Source: Treponema sp. (GTDB lineage: Bacteria > Spirochaetota > Spirochaetia > Treponematales > Treponemataceae). From it: 6,298 nt of DNA. A program made the position numbers and the translations under genes. Below are positions 1-6,275 of this stretch, piece after piece. How positions within the stretch are numbered: position 1 is the stretch's first letter; every line of letters starts with the position of its first letter. Under the pieces are notes generated by a model, which saw nothing but the letters and a program-made list of their open reading frames with translations, made no database searches and had not been told where the DNA came from. The DNA lies in contig JAILQA010000493.1 of the NCBI GenBank assembly GCA_024699205.1, positions 1-6,298 of the forward strand. The letters are read 5' to 3'.

Positions 1-1064
1 GAGTTATAAAAAATCATATTCTTGATTATCTCTTTTGGGAATGTACTCTCAGATGCAATTTAAACTGTCTTCATTGTGGCAGCGACTGTCTTAAACAATC
101 CCAAATCCCGGATATGCCGGCAGAAGATTTTATTAAAGTTCTTGATGACATTAAAGCTAACAATCCAGCAAAAAGAATGACAGTCTGTATAACCGGTGGC
201 GAACCTCTCTTACGCAATGATTTAGAAAAAGTTGGCTTTGAAATCGTAAAAAGGGGCTATAACTGGGGAATTGTAACCAACGGAATGCTTCTAACTCCAG
301 AAAGATTTATTTCTCTAATAAATGCCGGAATGACTTCCATTAGCTTTAGTATTGATGGCTTTGAAAAAGAACACACTTATCTGCGGGTAAACCCTCAGTC
401 ATACAAACACGTTTGTAAAGCAATACAAATCGCGGTGGCTTTTCAGCAAAAGTACGGTAACCGCCTTGTTTTTGATGTTATAACCTGTGCAAACAGACAA
501 AATCTGGATATTCTGCCCCAACTTCGGGATGATTTAATTGAACGCGGAGTAAAGCACTGGCGTATTTTTTCAATTTTCCCAGAAGGTCGTGCAGGACAAA
601 ATGATTTATCCCTCACAAAAGAAGAATACAAAAAGCTTATGGATTTTATTGTAGAAACTCGCCAGTACAAAAATCAAAAAGGCCGTTCCATCCACTTGAA
701 TTATTCCTGTGAAGGCTGGCTTGGAAAATACGAACTAAAAGCCCGTGATTATTTCTTCTTTTGCCGTGGCGGAATCAACGTCGGCTCTGTTATGTGCGAC
801 GGTTCAATCGGAGCCTGTCTGAGCGTACGCGGAAAAGATTTTATTCAGGGAAGCATTTATCACAAGGAAAATGGACAGGCCAGCATCAGTTTTATGGATG
901 TCTGGAATACAAAGTTCCAGAATATGAGAGAGCGCGAATGGGCAAAAATTGGAAAATGCAAAAAGTGCAGACAGTGGAAAAATTGTCTGGGAAACGGACT
1001 TCATCTTCATCACAGTATGGAGTGTGAACCTGCCCATTGCAATTACGAGCTTTTGAATAAATAA
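1..1064 (+). CDS. Radical SAM/SPASM-domain enzyme, 5'-truncated by window edge
   Basis: The reading frame is open from the first full codon (base 3) to a TAA at 1062-1064, giving 353 visible residues; the true start lies upstream. Visible residues 18-25 read CNLNCLHC, the CX3CX2C motif that ligates the radical SAM [4Fe-4S] cluster, followed by a further Cys (GSDC). A TGGEPLL segment near residues 64-70 is the family's SAM-contacting GGEP motif. The C-terminal third is Cys-rich: CX10C with G-x-x-C spacing (bases about 762-818), then CX2CX5C (CKKCRQWKNC, about 957-986), then two more Cys. This fits a SPASM/twitch domain binding auxiliary Fe-S clusters, although the usual last CX3C spacing is altered. 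SPASM enzymes typically modify ribosomal peptides or act as anaerobic sulfatase-maturing enzymes. The substrate here is not recognisable, and no small peptide gene lies in the 44-base gap downstream. The enzyme should be cytosolic. Family assignment is firm; specific function is unknown. Confidence 0.9.
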   Translation, partial: VIKNHILDYLFWECTLRCNLNCLHCGSDCLKQSQIPDMPAEDFIKVLDDIKANNPAKRMTVCITGGEPLLRNDLEKVGFEIVKRGYNWGIVTNGMLLTPERFISLINAGMTSISFSIDGFEKEHTYLRVNPQSYKHVCKAIQIAVAFQQKYGNRLVFDVITCANRQNLDILPQLRDDLIERGVKHWRIFSIFPEGRAGQNDLSLTKEEYKKLMDFIVETRQYKNQKGRSIHLNYSCEGWLGKYELKARDYFFFCRGGINVGSVMCDGSIGACLSVRGKDFIQGSIYHKENGQASISFMDVWNTKFQNMREREWAKIGKCKKCRQWKNCLGNGLHLHHSMECEPAHCNYELLNK

Positions 1065-1079
1065 AAGAAATAGTATAAA
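1053..1079 (+). promoter_or_regulatory. Weak candidate sigma70-type promoter before the esterase
   Basis: TTGAAT at 1053-1058, inside the last codons of the radical SAM gene, and TATAAA at 1074-1079 are separated by 15 bases. They could form a weak -35/-10 pair about 30 bases upstream of the esterase start. The short spacer and AT-rich background make this tentative. The esterase could equally be read from the upstream gene's transcript. Confidence 0.2.
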
Positions 1080-1098
1080 ATCAAGAAAATCAAATATC

Positions 1099-1104
1099 AG
1101 GAAG
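1099..1104 (+). promoter_or_regulatory. Ribosome binding site of the esterase
   Basis: AGGAAG lies 4 bases before the ATG at 1109. It supports that ATG as the start and shows that this organism uses Shine-Dalgarno initiation. Confidence 0.7.
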
Positions 1105-1108
1105 AAAT

Positions 1109-3331
1109 ATGAAAGATTTTTACGAAGATAACTTTTCTGTAAGTGGAATATACGGCTCTGGAATGGTTTTACAGAGAAACACCAAAAATTGCATTTTTGG
1201 CAAAGGTGCATTGAGCAATGGAAAACCCTGCAAAGTCACTTTAGATTTTTGTGGCAAAAACTACAGCACACTCGCTGATGAACAGGGAAAGTGGAAAATT
1301 GAATACCCGACAGGGGAAGCTGGCGGTCCATATAAAATGGAATTACAATCCGCCGGAAAATCTATTGTTTTTGAAGATGTCTGGGTTGGTGAAGTTTGGG
1401 TAAACTCAGGACAGTCAAACGCCCAACTTACAATGGAACGACTAAAATACAGTTATCCTCAGGAGCTTGAGCTTCCAGAAAATCCTCACATAAGAATGAT
1501 TACAATTCCAATCACCTATTCTTTTGACGGAGAAAAGGATTCAATTCCGAATCCAGAATGGAAAGTTGCTTCACCAGAAACCTTATGCAGTTTTAGCGGT
1601 ACAGCTTACTTTTTTGCAAAAAAACTTGCGACAGAACTCAAAGTTCCTCTTGGAATTATAAATACAAGTCAGGGCGGTTCACCAATTTATGCCTGGATGA
1701 ACGATTCGTCCTTCAAAGAATTGGGCAGAAAAGATTACCTTGACCGCATTGATTTTTGGAAAAAAGCTTCTAATATCGAGGAAAACAAAGCAAAAGTTCT
1801 TGCAGCCCAACAAAAGTGGGATAAAAATCTTTATGCAGGAGACAAAGGCCTTTTAGAGCACTGGGAAAAACTGAGTCTTGAAGAAGTCAAAAATAAACAG
1901 AAGGCTTCAAACTGCAAATGTTGCGGAAGCTTTGATATTCCCGGTGATTTTACTCTGCTTGGAAAGGACGGCGGTGCAGTCTGGTTTAAAAAGACCTTTG
2001 AGCTGACACAAAATCAGCTGGAAATTCTTGAAAAAAATGGAGCCCGAATCTGGTTCGGTACAATTCAGGATGCCGACACAATCTGGATAAATGGAAACTA
2101 TTGCGGTTCAACTGGTTATACCTATCCACCACGACGTTATCCAATTCCTGCAAATACACTGAAAGTCGGAATAAATGAAGTTACGGTTAGAGTTCAGAAA
2201 AACGGTCCTGGAGCAATCAGATTTTTCCAGGAAAAACCATATTTTATTTTCAGTAATAATGTTTACGTGCATCCAGTTGCTTACAGAAATGTTGAAGTGC
2301 CTCAAAATATAAACGATATAAACACGGCACCAACTTCCCAGGGGGTAAAAATTGATTTGTCCGGTCAGTGGGATTATTTTATTGCCTACCAGTCGGAAGC
2401 ACGCCCTGGAGAATTGTTCTTTGAATGGGAACCATCTGCGCTTTATAATTCCATGCTTGCACCATGTTTTAATTATGCGGTTGCAGGTGCTTTATGGTAT
2501 CAGGGAGAATCAAATGCCGGCGAATCCGCTGATTACAAGGCTCTTTTGTGCAAGATGATTGAACTCTGGCGAAAAAAGTTCCTTTATGCCCCTGAAAATA
2601 TGCCTTTTGTAATAATGCAGCTTCCAAACTGGGCAGAAGGTTATAAAGAGGAAAAAGACTGGCACTTCGGTGACTGGCCGGCAATGAGAGAAGCGGTAAT
2701 TCAAACTGCTAAAGAAGTCAAAAATACAGCCAGCGTTTGTATGATTGATGCCGGGGAATGGAATGATTTGCACCCGGAAAAGAAGCTTACCGGTGGAACT
2801 CGCGCCGCAATCCAGGCCCTCCGCCTCGTCTATTCCCGTCCCTACGATGCGGCGCCGCAAGTCGCTCTCATCGCTAAAAACGCCTGTCCTTCTGTCGCTC
2901 CTAACGTTGCTCCTAACGTTGCAACATCCGCAAGCCCTTCCACCCGTACTCCAGTTGCATCATCCGCCCAAATCTCATTTACAGTCAAATTCAACTGCGG
3001 CACTTCTTCTTTGGTTGCATTCAAAGTCAACGGCGAACGTGCAGATTTTTCTACCCAAGACCAAAAAGTCTATGGCTTTGAGTTTTTGACAAAAAATAAC
3101 AAGGTAATTCCTGCCGAAGCAAGATTGATTTCTGATAACGAGGTTGAAGTTTATATAAAACAGGACCAGGACGGGCTCAACGCTGAAGACGCTCTAGTAC
3201 CTACAAAGGCTGACGAACTTTTAGAAATACGCTATCTCTGGTCCAGCAACCCCTGGATAGTAAATCTTTACTCATCCCAGGGACTGCCAGCTGAACCATT
3301 CAGAAGCTATTCCCTTCCGTCCCAGCAGTAA
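1109..3331 (+). CDS. Sialate O-acetylesterase-like SGNH/SASA hydrolase, cytoplasmic form with low-complexity insert
   Basis: A predicted carbohydrate acetylesterase that removes O-acetyl groups from sialic acids or other acetylated sugars. The N-terminal region has the family pattern GMVLQR (residues 18-23) and a GEVWVNSGQSN block (94-104) holding the catalytic Ser103. A GIINTSQGGSPIYAW block (182-196) is probably the oxyanion-hole region. Residues about 270-400 form a galactose-binding-like beta-sandwich insertion (WFKKTFEL, DTIWINGNYCGSTGY). The SASA core resumes with ALWYQGESNAG (461-471), MPFVIMQLPNW (498-508) and NDLHPEKK (552-559), which supplies the likely Asp553/His555. The ending (EIRYLWSSNPW, GLPAEPFRSY) is also typical. 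No signal peptide or membrane segment is visible, although many relatives are exported, so it probably acts on imported sugars in the cytosol. Residues about 577-622 are an unusual GC-rich Ala/Pro/Ser/Val-rich insert. The 3' end overlaps the convergent PurF-like gene by 25 bp. The family is clear; the exact substrate is not. Confidence 0.9.
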   Translation: MKDFYEDNFSVSGIYGSGMVLQRNTKNCIFGKGALSNGKPCKVTLDFCGKNYSTLADEQGKWKIEYPTGEAGGPYKMELQSAGKSIVFEDVWVGEVWVNSGQSNAQLTMERLKYSYPQELELPENPHIRMITIPITYSFDGEKDSIPNPEWKVASPETLCSFSGTAYFFAKKLATELKVPLGIINTSQGGSPIYAWMNDSSFKELGRKDYLDRIDFWKKASNIEENKAKVLAAQQKWDKNLYAGDKGLLEHWEKLSLEEVKNKQKASNCKCCGSFDIPGDFTLLGKDGGAVWFKKTFELTQNQLEILEKNGARIWFGTIQDADTIWINGNYCGSTGYTYPPRRYPIPANTLKVGINEVTVRVQKNGPGAIRFFQEKPYFIFSNNVYVHPVAYRNVEVPQNINDINTAPTSQGVKIDLSGQWDYFIAYQSEARPGELFFEWEPSALYNSMLAPCFNYAVAGALWYQGESNAGESADYKALLCKMIELWRKKFLYAPENMPFVIMQLPNWAEGYKEEKDWHFGDWPAMREAVIQTAKEVKNTASVCMIDAGEWNDLHPEKKLTGGTRAAIQALRLVYSRPYDAAPQVALIAKNACPSVAPNVAPNVATSASPSTRTPVASSAQISFTVKFNCGTSSLVAFKVNGERADFSTQDQKVYGFEFLTKNNKVIPAEARLISDNEVEVYIKQDQDGLNAEDALVPTKADELLEIRYLWSSNPWIVNLYSSQGLPAEPFRSYSLPSQQ
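2802..2860 (+). repeat. 9-bp direct repeat and 12-bp palindrome at edge of GC-rich insert
   Basis: GCGCCGCAA occurs at 2802-2810 and again at 2852-2860, exactly 50 bp apart. The second copy is part of a perfect 12-bp palindrome, TGCGGCGCCGCA, at 2848-2859. Both lie where the esterase gene shifts from about 40% to about 60% GC. They may mark the edge of an expanded or inserted segment, but could also be chance in a GC-rich stretch. Confidence 0.55.
2897..2920 (+). repeat. Two tandem copies of a 12-bp unit inside the esterase gene
   Basis: GCTCCTAACGTT is repeated perfectly at 2897-2908 and 2909-2920, in frame, encoding Ala-Pro-Asn-Val twice (residues about 597-604). It sits in the low-complexity insert of the acetylesterase. 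The in-frame 12-bp unit could change copy number without breaking the reading frame. Confidence 0.85.
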
Positions 3332-4722
3332 GTACAGAGACAATCATGGTCAATGCCAACGCTATCCAGCATATCATCAAGGCGGTGATAGCGTAAGGTT
3401 GTAAAGTGCAGCTGCTTTCTGATTTCCTCAAGCATGCGCTCGTATTCTGGAGTATCAGGATTGCAGTATTTCTGCAGGGTTTCAGGACTTACATTATCGC
3501 CTTCAAACTGCTTGATAATTCGGCGGGTAATCAAATCCATTTCTGATTTAGAGCGGGAAAAGTTCAGATATTTACAGCCAAACATAATTGGCGGGCAAGC
3601 AGGACGAACATGAACTTCCTTTGCACCAGATTTATACAAAAAGTCGGTTGTTTCTCTAAGCTGAGTTCCGCGAACAATTGAATCATCAATCAAAAGGATT
3701 TTTTTGCCCTTGATAAGCGGAGGAACAGGAATCAACTTCATGTGGGCAATCAAATTACGCTGAGACTGATTTGTCGGCATAAAAGAACGTGGCCAGGTCG
3801 GTGTATATTTAATAAATGGTCTTGTAAAAGGAATACCAGATTCATTTGCATAACCAACTGCATGAGCAGTACCACTGTCTGGAACTCCGGCAACTGCATC
3901 CGGCTGAACAGAGCCCTTATCACGCATTGCAAGATATTTTCCGCAGTTATAGCGCATGGTTTCTACATTCACGCCTTCATAACTTGCTGTCGGATATCCA
4001 TAGTAAATCCAAAGGAAAGTACAGATTTTCATCTTTTTCTGTGGCTTCTGAATCACTTCGTAACCATCAGCTGTCAAAAAGTCAATTTCAGCAGGTCCAA
4101 GCTCATGATAATCAGAATAACCAAGATTTACATAAGCAAAGTTTTCAAAAGAAACACAGGTTGCCCCTTCTTTTTTACCAATCTGCAGCGGAGTGCGTCC
4201 CATTTTATCACGGGCAGCATAAATACCTTCCGTTGTCATAATCAGCATGGACATTGAGCCCTTTACTTTTTCCTGAACGTTTTTTATACCTTCTACAATA
4301 GTAGATTTCTGATTTATAAGGGCAATTATAAGCTCAGTCTGATTGATTTCACCACCGCTCATTTCAAGGAAGTGAGTTTCGCGGGTCTCAAGAATCTCTT
4401 TTACAAGTTCATCTTTATTGCCAACAATACCTACCGTAGTAATTGCAAACTTTCCAAGATGAGAATTAACCAGAAGAGGCTGAGGTTCATAATCACTGAT
4501 ACAGCCAATTCCGATTTTTCCGTGCAATTCATTTATATCGTTTTCAAACTTTGTGCGGAAAGGTGAGTTCTGAATATTATGAATTGAACGTTCGAACATT
4601 CCGTTATCATTTAAAACTGCCAGACCACCGCGGCGTGTTCCCAAATGTGAATGATAGTCTACGCTAAAAAATAAATCCAGCGAACAATCCTGATGAGAAA
4701 CAACTCCAAATACACCACCCAT
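3307..4722 (-). CDS. PurF-family amidophosphoribosyltransferase-like protein with degenerate glutaminase domain
   Basis: This 471-residue protein aligns by eye along its whole length with PurF, which makes 5-phosphoribosylamine from PRPP and glutamine. The C-terminal phosphoribosyltransferase half is well kept: AGVPDSGTAHAVGYA (278-292), MKLIPVPPLIKGKK, and the PRPP loop ILLIDDSIVRGT (342-353). Cys234, Cys383, Cys463 and Cys466 match in context the four [4Fe-4S] ligands of the Bacillus-type enzyme. The N-terminal Ntn-glutaminase half is abnormal. The protein begins MGGVFGVVS where PurF begins MCGIVG, so the nucleophilic Cys1 is replaced by Gly. The HVRYPT, HNGNL and TSDSE glutamine-binding motifs are also absent (CISDYEPQP, GIVGNKDEL and GEINQTE stand in their places). 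Glutaminase activity is therefore unlikely. The start is supported by AAGGAAG six bases upstream. The gene follows citrate synthase on the same strand with a 45-base gap. Membership of the PurF family is firm; a role in purine synthesis is not. Confidence 0.85.
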   Translation of the reverse strand: MGGVFGVVSHQDCSLDLFFSVDYHSHLGTRRGGLAVLNDNGMFERSIHNIQNSPFRTKFENDINELHGKIGIGCISDYEPQPLLVNSHLGKFAITTVGIVGNKDELVKEILETRETHFLEMSGGEINQTELIIALINQKSTIVEGIKNVQEKVKGSMSMLIMTTEGIYAARDKMGRTPLQIGKKEGATCVSFENFAYVNLGYSDYHELGPAEIDFLTADGYEVIQKPQKKMKICTFLWIYYGYPTASYEGVNVETMRYNCGKYLAMRDKGSVQPDAVAGVPDSGTAHAVGYANESGIPFTRPFIKYTPTWPRSFMPTNQSQRNLIAHMKLIPVPPLIKGKKILLIDDSIVRGTQLRETTDFLYKSGAKEVHVRPACPPIMFGCKYLNFSRSKSEMDLITRRIIKQFEGDNVSPETLQKYCNPDTPEYERMLEEIRKQLHFTTLRYHRLDDMLDSVGIDHDCLCTYCWDGRE

Positions 4723-4728
4723 AAGAAA

Positions 4729-4735
4729 CTTCCTT
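4729..4735 (-). promoter_or_regulatory. Ribosome binding site of the PurF-like gene
   Basis: Read on the minus strand, AAGGAAG lies six bases before the ATG at 4722-4720. It fixes that start, and so confirms that residue 2 is Gly rather than the catalytic Cys. Confidence 0.8.
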
Positions 4736-4767
4736 ATAAACTAATGATTTTGACTCAGTATAATATA

Positions 4768-6138
4768 TTATTTGATTTTATTCTGTCTGTCCTGCAAAGG
4801 AATAAAAGGACGCTCCGGTGAAACATTTTTATAAGCAGGACGATAGATTTTACCACCGCAGACAATCTCTTCTATTCTGTGAGCCGACCAACCTGCAATA
4901 CGTGAAATTGCAAAAATTGGTGTGAACAATTCTCTTGGAATATTGAGCATAGTATAAACAAAACCAGAATATAAGTCGACATTTGCACAAACCCGCTCAG
5001 CAGAAGGATGTCGTTCCTGAATGATTTTTGGAGCCAGACGTTCAATAAGATTGTAAAGCTCAAACTCTTCAAGACAACCTTTTTCTTTTGCAAGTTCCTT
5101 TGCCTTTGCCTTTAACAAAACAGCACGAGGATCGCTGATTGTATAAACTGCATGACCAATTCCGTATACTTTTCCTGTATGATCAAAAGCTTCTTTATCT
5201 ACAATTTTATGAAGATAAGCGGCAACTTCATTTTCGTTTGTCCAATCCTTTACGTTGGCTTTTATTTCATCCATCATTTCTACAACGCGGATATTCGCAC
5301 CACCATGGCGGCGACCTTTTAAAGAACCAACCGCAGCAGCCATTGCAGAATATGTATCTGTATCAGCTGAAGAAACTACATGAACGGTCAAAGAAGAGTT
5401 GTTACCACCACCATGTTCTGCATGAATGATAAGGGCAAGATCCAAAGTTTCGGCTTCGAGCTGAGTATAAGATTTATCCGGACGAATTAATCTTAAAAAG
5501 TTTTCTGCTGTAGAGAGATTTGGTTTTGGATTATGAATGTACATACTCTTGTCATCGTAGTAACGGCGTTTAGCCTGATAACCATAAGCTGCAAGAGTAG
5601 AAAAACGTGCAATCAACTGAACGCACTGGCGGATTACATTTCCAACTTCTCGTCCTTCAGGATTATCATCATAAGAATAGCTTGCAAGAACACCACGTGC
5701 CATCTTATTCATAATATCGTTTGAAGGAGCCTTCATAATCATGTCTTCTGTAAAGTTAGGAGGAAGTACACGGCATTCACCAAGATAATCAGAAAAATGC
5801 TCCAGCTGTGATTGAGTAGGAAGTTCACCAAAAAGAAGAAGGAAGGCGCACTGTTCATAACCAAACTGCTTGTTTTTTTCTGCATCTTTAATCAAATCTT
5901 CAACATTATAACCGCGGTAAATCAATCTTCCTGGAACTGCAATTTTTTTGCCGTCCTGAATCTCATAACCAACTACATCACCAATACGAGTAAGACCAAC
6001 CAAAACACCAGTTCCATTCGCATTACGCAAACCACGTTTTACATCATATTTCTGATATAAGCCGGTATCGATTGGGTCATTGTGAATGGCAATTTTCTCC
6101 AGTTTCTTTAAGATGCTGTTTCTCTCTGTTTGTGTCAT
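4768..6138 (-). CDS. gltA: Citrate synthase
   Basis: Condenses oxaloacetate and acetyl-CoA to citrate in the cytosol. From the chosen start it has 456 residues, slightly longer than typical GltA (about 430). Visible landmarks are VPGRLIYRGYNVEDLI near residues 68-83, the first catalytic His in HAEHGGGNNSS (about 239-249, probably His242), GRRHGGAN (275-282), the second catalytic His329 in GIGHAVYTISDPRA, and the catalytic Asp388 in NVDLYSG. FTPIFAISRIAGWSAHRIEE near the end is also characteristic. The catalytic triad is therefore complete. The GHAVYTISDPRA form is, as I recall, common in anaerobes such as Clostridia, in contrast to the GHRVY form of many proteobacteria. The start at MTQTER is preferred over a Met 18 codons upstream because GGAGGA lies just before it; the upstream extension has no such site. 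A methylcitrate synthase role cannot be excluded from sequence alone. The PurF-like gene lies 45 bases downstream and may be cotranscribed. Confidence 0.95.
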   Translation of the reverse strand: MTQTERNSILKKLEKIAIHNDPIDTGLYQKYDVKRGLRNANGTGVLVGLTRIGDVVGYEIQDGKKIAVPGRLIYRGYNVEDLIKDAEKNKQFGYEQCAFLLLFGELPTQSQLEHFSDYLGECRVLPPNFTEDMIMKAPSNDIMNKMARGVLASYSYDDNPEGREVGNVIRQCVQLIARFSTLAAYGYQAKRRYYDDKSMYIHNPKPNLSTAENFLRLIRPDKSYTQLEAETLDLALIIHAEHGGGNNSSLTVHVVSSADTDTYSAMAAAVGSLKGRRHGGANIRVVEMMDEIKANVKDWTNENEVAAYLHKIVDKEAFDHTGKVYGIGHAVYTISDPRAVLLKAKAKELAKEKGCLEEFELYNLIERLAPKIIQERHPSAERVCANVDLYSGFVYTMLNIPRELFTPIFAISRIAGWSAHRIEEIVCGGKIYRPAYKNVSPERPFIPLQDRQNKIK

Positions 6139-6142
6139 TGAA

Positions 6143-6148
6143 TCCTCC
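6143..6148 (-). promoter_or_regulatory. Strong ribosome binding site deciding the citrate synthase start
   Basis: On the minus strand GGAGGA stands four bases before the ATG at 6138-6136. It is the best Shine-Dalgarno match in the window and rules in favour of the internal Met over the one at 6192-6190. Confidence 0.85.
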
Positions 6149-6186
6149 GTTCTTTTAAGAATAAAAGTTATAAGCGGCAGAAAAAA

Positions 6187-6219
6187 TTGCATAAGATTTG
6201 CATAGAAAATGCATAAATA
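6187..6219 (-). repeat. Three 11-bp-spaced TGCATA boxes in the citrate synthase leader
   Basis: On the plus strand TGCATA occurs at 6188-6193, 6199-6204 and 6210-6215, each start exactly 11 bases after the last. The 11-mers are TTGCATAAGAT, TTGCATAGAAA and ATGCATAAATA. One-helical-turn spacing places all three on the same face of the DNA, as expected for cooperative binding of a regulator. They lie 50-82 bases upstream of the citrate synthase start and downstream of the best promoter candidate. Function is inferred only from the pattern. Confidence 0.65.
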
Positions 6220-6230
6220 TACAATTATCC

Positions 6231-6245
6231 TTTAATAATATTAAA
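6231..6245. repeat. 15-bp AT-only palindrome near the predicted citrate synthase transcription start
   Basis: TTTAATAATATTAAA is a perfect inverted repeat (7-bp arms, one central base). It sits just downstream of the candidate -10 box, where transcription would begin. It could be an operator, but AT-only palindromes arise easily in sequence this AT-rich. Confidence 0.35.
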
Positions 6246-6247
6246 TA

Positions 6248-6275
6248 ATTATACAAATATTTAAAAAATATACAA
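6248..6275 (-). promoter_or_regulatory. Candidate promoter of citrate synthase
   Basis: On the minus strand TTGTAT (6275-6270) and a consensus TATAAT (6253-6248) are separated by 16 bases. Transcription would start near 6241, giving a leader of about 100 bases that contains the TGCATA boxes. The -10 is perfect but the -35 matches only three of six positions, and the region is very AT-rich, so the call is moderate. Confidence 0.45.

Noticed and set aside
804..1211. 135-codon minus-strand open frame spanning the radical SAM/esterase junction
   Set aside because: It is a shadow of two well-supported plus-strand genes; the translation has no recognisable features.
2842..3030. Open frame antisense to the esterase insert (62 codons, GATLGATEGQ-like repeats)
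   Set aside because: It is the reverse reading of the low-complexity segment; it has no ribosome site and no recognisable domain.
3359..3394. Inverted repeat ACGCTATC/GATAGCGT (8-bp arms, 20-base loop) 28 bases after the esterase stop, considered as a terminator
   Set aside because: The loop is long, no T tract follows on the plus strand, and the sequence is accounted for by coding of the PurF-like C-terminus.
3742..4257. 171-codon plus-strand open frame inside the PurF-like gene
   Set aside because: It has no domain or ribosome site, and the opposite strand holds the clearly conserved phosphoribosyltransferase motifs.
4737..4767. TATACT box in the gap between citrate synthase and the PurF-like gene as a separate promoter
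   Set aside because: No acceptable -35 element lies 16-18 bases upstream; AT-richness alone explains the match, so cotranscription is simpler.
6139..6192. An 18-residue N-terminal extension of citrate synthase starting at 6192
   Set aside because: It lacks a ribosome site, runs through the AT-rich leader and one TGCATA box, and would bypass the strong GGAGGA in front of the internal ATG.
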